Positions 4,947-10,283 of a DNA stretch of 10,283 nucleotides are shown piece after piece. The DNA is from Bacteroidota bacterium. Lineage in GTDB: Bacteria; Bacteroidota; Bacteroidia; Bacteroidales; UBA1556. A model generated the notes under the pieces. That model saw only the letters and a list, made by a program, of their open reading frames with translations, made no database searches and was not told the DNA's origin. The DNA lies in assembly GCA_003648395.1 (NCBI GenBank), contig QMPB01000106.1, forward strand, positions 1 through 10,283, read 5' to 3'. Every line of letters begins with the position of its first letter. Position 1 is the first letter of the stretch. A program made the translations under genes and the position numbers.

Positions 4947-7643
4947 CTATTGAAAAGATACTTTAATACCTACATTAAATGTACGAGGTAAACCAATAAA
5001 TACTTCAGCAGAGTTAGCTGTATGGCTTAAGTTACCTGTTGCACCATAATAACCATTATAACGGCTATTATCAACAGCATCAGAAATATACATTTTATTA
5101 AAGGCATTAAATACATGACCAAATACTTGAAGTCCTACACGTCCTTTGAGAGGAATATTATATGATACGTGGAAATCTAACAACCCATAACTAGGTACTT
5201 CCCATACTTGTGCTCTATCAGTTTCGTCAGTTCTTGAGAACGGATCCCAATTTGCATAATAATTAGTATTATAGCGATAAATAAACTGCATTTGTAGGCC
5301 TTTTACTGGATATAAATCTAACCAGAAAGCAAACTGAGTTTGAGGTGCATCACCAACTTTTAATCCTTTTACATAATAGTTGTATTTAATAGTTGTATCT
5401 GGATTATAGTTTTTATACTCTCCACTTACATCATTAGTATATTCCCAGTTACCAAATGAACCAATTGCACCAATACCAACTTGCTTAATTATTCTATACT
5501 TAGCTTCTAATTCGAAACCTGAGTGAGTTTGATTCATGCCAGATAAGAAGACATTACCTTCAGAACCATCTGGATTAGTTGTACGTACACTCATTGCTCT
5601 ATCTTTCCATGTAGTATAATAGTAATTAGCTTTAACATCTAACATTTTGTTTTTAGTAGTATATAGAGCTCCTGCTTCGTAAGCTTGAAATTTTTCATTC
5701 TTAGGATCAGCAGTAACAGTACCAGTACGGTCATTAATAACGTTGTCAAAAATAGGAGCTTTAGAAACAAATCCTATATTTCCAAAAACACTTAATTGCT
5801 CATTTGGTCTGTACGACATTCCACCTTTTATTTGAGAGCCACTTAGCCAACCTGATTCTGCAGTTAGCTCACCACTACCTTCATCATTCTTCTTAAAATG
5901 ATTAGTGTAGTTATACTTTATTGTAGAAAAACCGTAAGTACCATAAATAGATATTTTTTCTGTGCTATACTCACCTTGTATAAATGCACCTACCCAGTTT
6001 ACAGTGTTGGTGAAGTTATACGCAATTCTATCGCCTAATACTTTATTATATTCAGATGGAGAATCAAAAGCACTACTTTGGTCAATATAGAAATTTCCAC
6101 CTAAAAGGTCACGAACTTCACGATAATGCTCAATTTTAGCATAACGAGCATCAATACCAGTTTGAATTTTTAGGTTATCGTTAATCTTATATTTAATCTT
6201 AGAAATTCCACCAAAAGTATGTTGGTTATTACGACTATTACGAAGAATACCAAAAGCAGTATCATTAGCATTATTAGCAATTGTAGCATCATAATCAATT
6301 ATACGTGAAGGCTCATCAGAATAGTTCCATTTCATTTTACCAATAGTACCAGTACCACCACCAGTACCACCAGAATAATATACTGTTGTAAACTGAGAAA
6401 GATTCTTTGTCCATTGCGCATACCAGTTTAAGTTAGCTAGTGGTTTGTGATAAAAATTCTCTCTTTCATTAATAAAACTATTATCATAACGATCTTTAGT
6501 TTTACCATTCCAGTTTTGTTGGCCAGTATATGAATCGCTTACTGGTGACCAGTTTTGATTATATAATCTTCCGCTAGAAGAAGGATTCGAATATTTATAT
6601 TTAGCAGCGCTATCAGCACCAATTTCTTTAGCGTAATCAGTATCATAAGCGGCAACATTTTGTTTGTATAAATTTTGACCATGACGTTGTGAAGCACCAA
6701 CAATGTAGGCTTCTAAACGATGTTTTTCATTTAGACTATAGCTTAATCCTAAGTAATAACTCCATGTCTCACCCCAAGTACCATCAATAACTCCATTGCC
6801 AGCTTTTTTAGCAACTGAAGCACTTACAGCAAGTTTGTTGTTTATTAAACCAGAGTGACCAGTCATAGATGTTTTCATAAATCCACCAGAACCTGCTTCA
6901 AAACGACCAACTACACCAGCTTTTTGCTCTGCAGGAGTTGTAATTATATTCATTGTACCACCAATAGAAGGTGTTGCAAGATTTACAGCACTAAGTCCAC
7001 GCTGCATTTGAATAGAAGACGTTGCATCTGCTACACCATCCCAATTTGACCAGTATACCCAACCATTTTCCATGTCATTTACTGGTACTCCATTAATCAT
7101 AACAGCAACATTGCGTTGGTCAAAACCACGTACATTAATACGAGAATCACCAGCACCACCACCTTGAGCAGTAGCATATACACCAGGAGTATTATTCATA
7201 ATTAAAGGTATGTCTCTAGAACCTAATTGAAGCTCAATTTGTTTAGCATCAACATTAGAAATTGCCACAGGAGTTTCCCTTTCCTTTGCTCTGTCAGCAA
7301 TAATGTTTACACCACCAATACCCATGGACTTTGGCTGCATTCTAATCTTACCAAGGTTTTTAGTGCTGTTGTTTGATACAGATACAGTAACTTTCTTTTC
7401 ACCATATCCTAGGTATGAAATAATAAGTGTAGCTGATCCACTAACTTCAATCTCAAAATAACCATCTAAATCAGCTACAACTCCAGAAGTTGTGCCTTCA
7501 ATTTGGATTGCCACATTGGAAAGAGGTGCGCCACTTTCTTGGTCAATTACCGTTCCGGTAACGGTTCCTTGCGCAAAAGAAACATTAGCAAAGCCTATAA
7601 GTGCTATTGCTATTAATACAAAACTTAGTACTTGTTTTTTCAT
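4947..7643 (-). CDS. TonB-dependent outer-membrane receptor with CarboxypepD-like N-terminal domain
   Basis: The product has 898 residues. A Sec signal peptide (1-24, cleavage after SFA before QG) precedes a carboxypeptidase-D regulatory-like beta domain (about 26-102, TVTGTVIDQESGAPLSNVAI to LIISYLGYGEKKV). A possible TonB box (ETPVAIS, about 123-129) leads into the plug domain, with RDIPLIMNNTPGV, INVRGFDQRNVAVMINGVPV, and a segment ending QRGLSAVNLATPSIGGTMNI. The rest is a large aromatic-rich 22-strand-type barrel ending PRTFNVGIKVSFQ, a typical outer-membrane-protein C-terminus. It imports a ligand across the outer membrane using TonB-ExbBD energy. No SusD partner follows, so it is not a standard SusCD glycan system; the plug resembles siderophore, metal or cobalamin-type receptors, but the substrate cannot be assigned. 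A glycine-rich stretch GGTGGGTGT sits near residue 425. A terminator follows the gene. Upstream (7644-7895) no convincing promoter is seen, only the imperfect -7 match TATATTTA (7690-7697, minus strand). Confidence 0.92.
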   Translation of the reverse strand: MKKQVLSFVLIAIALIGFANVSFAQGTVTGTVIDQESGAPLSNVAIQIEGTTSGVVADLDGYFEIEVSGSATLIISYLGYGEKKVTVSVSNNSTKNLGKIRMQPKSMGIGGVNIIADRAKERETPVAISNVDAKQIELQLGSRDIPLIMNNTPGVYATAQGGGAGDSRINVRGFDQRNVAVMINGVPVNDMENGWVYWSNWDGVADATSSIQMQRGLSAVNLATPSIGGTMNIITTPAEQKAGVVGRFEAGSGGFMKTSMTGHSGLINNKLAVSASVAKKAGNGVIDGTWGETWSYYLGLSYSLNEKHRLEAYIVGASQRHGQNLYKQNVAAYDTDYAKEIGADSAAKYKYSNPSSSGRLYNQNWSPVSDSYTGQQNWNGKTKDRYDNSFINERENFYHKPLANLNWYAQWTKNLSQFTTVYYSGGTGGGTGTIGKMKWNYSDEPSRIIDYDATIANNANDTAFGILRNSRNNQHTFGGISKIKYKINDNLKIQTGIDARYAKIEHYREVRDLLGGNFYIDQSSAFDSPSEYNKVLGDRIAYNFTNTVNWVGAFIQGEYSTEKISIYGTYGFSTIKYNYTNHFKKNDEGSGELTAESGWLSGSQIKGGMSYRPNEQLSVFGNIGFVSKAPIFDNVINDRTGTVTADPKNEKFQAYEAGALYTTKNKMLDVKANYYYTTWKDRAMSVRTTNPDGSEGNVFLSGMNQTHSGFELEAKYRIIKQVGIGAIGSFGNWEYTNDVSGEYKNYNPDTTIKYNYYVKGLKVGDAPQTQFAFWLDLYPVKGLQMQFIYRYNTNYYANWDPFSRTDETDRAQVWEVPSYGLLDFHVSYNIPLKGRVGLQVFGHVFNAFNKMYISDAVDNSRYNGYYGATGNLSHTANSAEVFIGLPRTFNVGIKVSFQ

Positions 7644-7895
7644 GTTAATAATAGTTAATTAATAAATAGTTTGTTATTTTAATACTCGGTAAATATATAT
7701 AGATTTACTAATATATATATCTTGTGTTAAAAAGAAATGAAAACTATTTTAATTAATTTATTGTGTAAGTCTTTTGTGTATAGAGGATAAAGGCAGTGGC
7801 TATAATGAGATGGTATTTTAATTGATTGCTAATTAACTCTATTATTTTCTTTAAATAGCTTGGTATTAATCTACTTCATACTAACGTGTGATAAA

Positions 7896-9200
7896 TTAAC
7901 TTAAGCCTTGGATTTTACTATAAACAGCTTTATTTAAAGTTAATAAAAGTAGAATTCCTCTGGACAATAGAAAAGCAAGAAATGCTGTCCAAAGTCTGAT
8001 ATTCATATCTCCAAATCCCCAGAGTGCAATTGGTAAAAATACTAATAGTGAAGATAACATAAGAGTGTTGCGCATTGCTTTTGATGCAGTTGCTCCTATA
8101 TATACACCATCCATAATAAATGCAGTGAAACTTATTAATGGTATAGCAATAACCCAATATAATTGTGGAGTTGCGGTCTCAATTATTTGTTTGTTATTAG
8201 TTAATAATAGAAGAATATATTCACCAGCTATAGCATAAAAAATAGTAAAAAGAATACTAAAAATAAGCCCAAAAGTCATATTATTCTTAATAACTCGCTT
8301 AAGCAAATTATTTTTTTTCAAGCCAATGGCTTCAGCGCTAAGAGCCTCGGTAGCATTGGCAAAACCATCCAATATATAAGAAAAGAAAAGAAAAAATTGT
8401 AGTAATATTGTATTAACGGCTAGGGTAGTGTCGCTAATTTTAGCCGATTGAATAGTGAAAAAAGACATTACGAAGATTATACCTAATGTTCGAATAAAAA
8501 TATCTTTATTTACATTTATAAACTGCTTTAGCTTGGCATTAATTATAGAAGCATAACTTATAGGTATAATATAGTGTCTGTATTTTTTAAGGAATAGAAT
8601 TATTACTAATACTAAGGCCATATATTGAGCAATTACGGTACCTAATGCTACACCTTGAGTTTTCATATCAAGGTAATAAACAAAGAAAAACGAAAGAGAA
8701 ATATTAATAATATTTGAGAAGATAGAAATTATCATTGGATAAATAGTATTCTGCATTCCAATAAACCACCCACTGAATGTTAGTATTATTAATGTGGCTG
8801 GTAAAGCCCAAATTCTAGTATTAAAATAAATTCTTGCTTCTGATTCTATGGCAAATGATGAGTCGGTTAGTAGTAGCGACCAGTCAATAATATAGTAATG
8901 CAAAGCCAATATTATAGCAGTAGCAAATATTGAAATGCTTAAAGCTCTTGCCAAAACAAGGAAAATTTCTTTTATATCTTTCTTGCCAAAAGCTTGTCCT
9001 GTAAAACCTACGGTACCCATTCTAAGGAATCCCATTCCCCAATAGATAAAGTTGAAAACCATGGATCCTAAAGCAATAGCTCCAACGTATATTAAATTAT
9101 CAAGATGGCCCATAAGAGCAGTGTCTACCATTCCTAGTAAAGGGATAGTAATATTGCTAATAATATTAGGTATTGCTAGTTTTAAAATACGTTTATTCAT
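7896..9200 (-). CDS. MATE-family efflux transporter, DinF-like
   Basis: The product has 434 residues, almost entirely hydrophobic, with about 12 predicted transmembrane helices in two MatE halves. The N-terminus (AIPNIISNITIPLLGMVDTALMGHL, about residues 9-33, with Asp26 in the first helix) and WGMGFLRMGTVGFTGQAFG (54-72) are characteristic of the DinF branch of the MATE family. The second half contains ILDGFANATEALSAEAIG (276-293) and FIMDGVYIGATASKAMRN (361-378). Such proteins export cationic or organic compounds in exchange for H+ or Na+ across the inner membrane; the substrate here is unknown. The start is well placed, because helix 1 begins within ten residues. The gene lies 69 bp after the prohibitin gene on the same strand, but a terminator-like hairpin fills that gap and ends 16 nt before this ATG, leaving almost no room for a separate promoter downstream of it. 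Confidence 0.93.
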   Translation of the reverse strand: MNKRILKLAIPNIISNITIPLLGMVDTALMGHLDNLIYVGAIALGSMVFNFIYWGMGFLRMGTVGFTGQAFGKKDIKEIFLVLARALSISIFATAIILALHYYIIDWSLLLTDSSFAIESEARIYFNTRIWALPATLIILTFSGWFIGMQNTIYPMIISIFSNIINISLSFFFVYYLDMKTQGVALGTVIAQYMALVLVIILFLKKYRHYIIPISYASIINAKLKQFINVNKDIFIRTLGIIFVMSFFTIQSAKISDTTLAVNTILLQFFLFFSYILDGFANATEALSAEAIGLKKNNLLKRVIKNNMTFGLIFSILFTIFYAIAGEYILLLLTNNKQIIETATPQLYWVIAIPLISFTAFIMDGVYIGATASKAMRNTLMLSSLLVFLPIALWGFGDMNIRLWTAFLAFLLSRGILLLLTLNKAVYSKIQGLS

Positions 9201-9205
9201 GATGT

Positions 9206-9249
9206 CTTTAAAGAAAATAACCCCAATAGAGATTATCCATTGAGGTTAT
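9206..9249 (-). terminator. Terminator-like hairpin between the prohibitin and MATE genes
   Basis: ATAACCCCAAT (9217-9227) pairs with ATTGAGGTTAT (9239-9249), giving 10 pairs out of 11 with one C-A mismatch and an 11-nt loop. On the minus strand the stem is followed by TTTCTTTAAAG, a moderately U-rich tract. It lies just past the prohibitin stop and abuts the MATE start codon at 9200. It could end the prohibitin transcript, attenuate MATE expression, or fold the MATE leader. Confidence 0.6.
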
Positions 9250-9269
9250 AATATATATATTTTGAAATA

Positions 9270-10115
9270 TTAGTTATTCAGTATTAAAGGAAGACCATTT
9301 TTACCACCACCAATAATTACAGTTTTAGAATTTGGAGATTCTGAAAGTTTAATTGTAGCTTCAATACCACGCATCTTAAGAAGTCCATCAGTCAAACTAC
9401 TATTAATAATTTTGTTTGCAGCAGCCTCACCTTCAGCAGCAATACGTTTACGTTCAGCCTCTTTTGTTTCTCTTTGAATTTTAAATTTATACTCAAGAGC
9501 TAATTGCTCTTGTTTAAGTTTGCTTTCAATAGCTGTTTTAATGGTAGCTGGTAGAATTATACTACGAATTAGCATACGATCCAAAAGGATGTATTTTTCA
9601 TCTAAAATCTTTTTAGTTTCATCATAAATCTCAGTTTCGATAGCATCTTTTTTGGTTGAGTATATCTCTTCAGGAGTATATCTACCGATTACACTACGTG
9701 CTGCAGCTCTCATTGATGGAACTACAATTTGTGATTCGTAATTTTTACCAATAATTTTATGCAATTTAGGAAGCTCAGCAAATACAGGCTTATACCATGC
9801 TGATACATCAATTCTAATTTCAAGACCATTAGAAGAAAGCATTTTCATTTCCTCAGCCTTTTCTTTTTGACGTACATTATATACGTATACTTTATTCCAT
9901 GGAGCAATAAAATGGAAACCTTCGTCCATTGCACCTTCATTAATATCAATACCTATTCCAAATGTGTTAAAAATAACTCCACCTTGACCAGCACCTATTG
10001 TTACAGTCATTCTACTCCAGAAAATTATTAATAAAATAATAGCTCCTGCTACTATTGCCATTGGAAATACTTTTTTCATATTTAAGTCTCCTTGTGGTTG
10101 TCTTTGTTGATTCAT
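9270..10115 (-). CDS. Prohibitin/SPFH (Band 7) family membrane protein
   Basis: The product has up to 281 residues: a short polar N-terminus, one transmembrane segment (about 17-34), then the SPFH domain. The stretch GAGQGGVIFNTFGIGID followed by EGFHFIAPWNKVYVYNVR (65-82) resembles the eukaryotic prohibitin core (AVIFDRF...EGTHFLIPW). The match continues with ELPKLHKIIGKNYESQIVVPS (about 114-134), a helical coiled coil rich in Glu, Lys and Ala (195-238, including KEAERKRIAAEGEAAANKI), and a C-terminal GLPLILN tail. Such proteins form large ring-like membrane assemblies that organise microdomains and shield membrane proteases such as FtsH; that role is inferred from the family. Two starts are possible: ATG at 10115, used here, and an in-frame ATG at 10079 (269 residues, MKKVFPMAIV) with a well-spaced AAGGAGA. 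A -7-like element lies upstream. The MATE gene follows beyond a hairpin. Confidence 0.9.
   Translation of the reverse strand: MNQQRQPQGDLNMKKVFPMAIVAGAIILLIIFWSRMTVTIGAGQGGVIFNTFGIGIDINEGAMDEGFHFIAPWNKVYVYNVRQKEKAEEMKMLSSNGLEIRIDVSAWYKPVFAELPKLHKIIGKNYESQIVVPSMRAAARSVIGRYTPEEIYSTKKDAIETEIYDETKKILDEKYILLDRMLIRSIILPATIKTAIESKLKQEQLALEYKFKIQRETKEAERKRIAAEGEAAANKIINSSLTDGLLKMRGIEATIKLSESPNSKTVIIGGGKNGLPLILNN
10077..10093 (-). promoter_or_regulatory. Shine-Dalgarno-like site and alternative start inside the prohibitin gene
   Basis: On the minus strand AAGGAGA (10093-10087) stands 7 nt before an in-frame ATG (10079-10077). The spacing is ideal for ribosome binding and the resulting protein would begin MKKVFPMAIV, a normal membrane-anchor start. 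Most Bacteroidota genes do not use Shine-Dalgarno pairing, and none of the other starts here has one, so the match may be chance (it encodes Gln-Gly-Asp-Leu in the longer form). Confidence 0.4.
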
Positions 10116-10159
10116 ATTATTTGTTTTTAAGTGTTTTCTAATTATTTAATTACTCTCTG

Positions 10160-10167
10160 CAAATGTA
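10160..10167 (-). promoter_or_regulatory. Candidate -7 element for the prohibitin gene
   Basis: The minus strand reads TACATTTG followed by CAGAGAG, an exact TAnnTTTG match in a common Bacteroidota promoter context. It predicts a start of transcription near 10153 and a leader of about 40 nt to the ATG at 10115. No TTTG -33 element is visible at the normal spacing. Confidence 0.5.
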
Positions 10168-10230
10168 CGTTATTTTTTTTCGCTTTATATTTAAAAAAGC
10201 TAAAATAAAATAAAAGGGAATTCTGCGTAT

Positions 10231-10271
10231 CAAAATATATTTTGTAGGTTTTTCACAAAATATATTTTGTG
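10231..10271. promoter_or_regulatory. Two tandem perfect palindromes upstream of the prohibitin gene (operator candidate)
   Basis: The 14-bp palindrome CAAAATATATTTTG occurs at 10231-10244 and again at 10256-10269. The second copy extends to an 18-bp palindrome, CACAAAATATATTTTGTG (10254-10271). The copies start 25 bp apart. Two identical symmetric sites in a non-coding stretch suggest paired binding sites for a dimeric regulator. They lie about 65-110 bp upstream of the -7 element of the prohibitin gene, and could equally serve a gene beyond the right edge. Confidence 0.5.
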
Positions 10272-10283
10272 TTTCATATAGCA

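Noticed and set aside
6855..7049. Plus-strand Cys/Thr-rich frame opposite the receptor plug
   Set aside because: It is antisense to strongly conserved plug motifs, and its composition is an artefact of the complementary frame.
4947..7643. SusC of a SusCD polysaccharide utilisation locus
   Set aside because: No SusD-like lipoprotein or glycoside hydrolase follows, and the length and plug look like a general TonB-dependent receptor.
7818..7836. TTAATT/AATTAA inverted repeat downstream of the MATE gene as a terminator
   Set aside because: The stem has only A-T pairs and no U-tract follows, so it is too weak to call.
7644..7895. Promoter or small RNA upstream of the receptor
   Set aside because: AT-rich runs of alternating A and T give weak self-complementarity, but there is only an imperfect -7 match (TATATTTA) and no clear structure, so I made no call.
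7930..8157. Frame-shifted minus-strand open frame inside the MATE gene
   Set aside because: It overlaps the conserved second half of the transporter in another frame, and the MATE frame is intact.
1..10283. Defence system, prophage, CRISPR or mobile element
   Set aside because: No nuclease, reverse transcriptase, transposase, integrase, spaced repeat array or tRNA is visible; the genes belong to known metabolic and envelope families.

Overview
The window is about 10.3 kb of AT-rich chromosome from a member of the Bacteroidota, most likely a Bacteroidales or Marinilabiliales-type anaerobe. The evidence is an indolepyruvate:ferredoxin oxidoreductase pair, an outer-membrane TonB-dependent receptor with an N-terminal carboxypeptidase-D-like domain, a lipoprotein with an acidic stretch after the lipid cysteine, start sites that mostly lack Shine-Dalgarno sequences, and -7 elements of the TAnnTTTG type. 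I see no rRNA, tRNA, CRISPR array, transposase, phage gene or integration site.

Layout from left to right. Positions 1-1986 (minus strand) hold iorA followed, one base later, by the start of iorB, which runs off the left edge. The 370-bp gap 1987-2356 is a divergent promoter region with a perfect 21-bp palindrome and a short direct repeat. Positions 2357-3229 (plus) encode an AcpH-like acyl-carrier-protein phosphodiesterase with an unusual charged C-terminal tail. The convergent gap 3230-3547 holds a compact GC-rich nested hairpin that resembles a REP-type element. The remaining genes are all on the minus strand. Read 5' to 3' (right to left) they are an SPFH/prohibitin-family membrane protein (9270-10115), a DinF-type MATE transporter (7896-9200), a TonB-dependent receptor (4947-7643) and a nucleotide pyrophosphatase/phosphodiesterase-family lipoprotein (3548-4789).

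These four co-directional genes are probably not one simple operon. An intrinsic terminator lies between the receptor and the phosphodiesterase. A second terminator-like hairpin lies between the prohibitin gene and the MATE gene and ends only 16 nt before the MATE start codon. The right edge, upstream of the prohibitin gene, carries two near-identical AT-rich palindromes 25 bp apart, which is the best operator candidate in the window.

The gene content is mostly ordinary housekeeping and envelope functions, and I found no convincing new multi-gene system. The points most worth a second look are the paired palindromes at the right edge, the hairpin abutting the MATE start, the absence of the C-terminal ferredoxin domain in IorA, the palindrome in front of iorA, and the AcpH tail.
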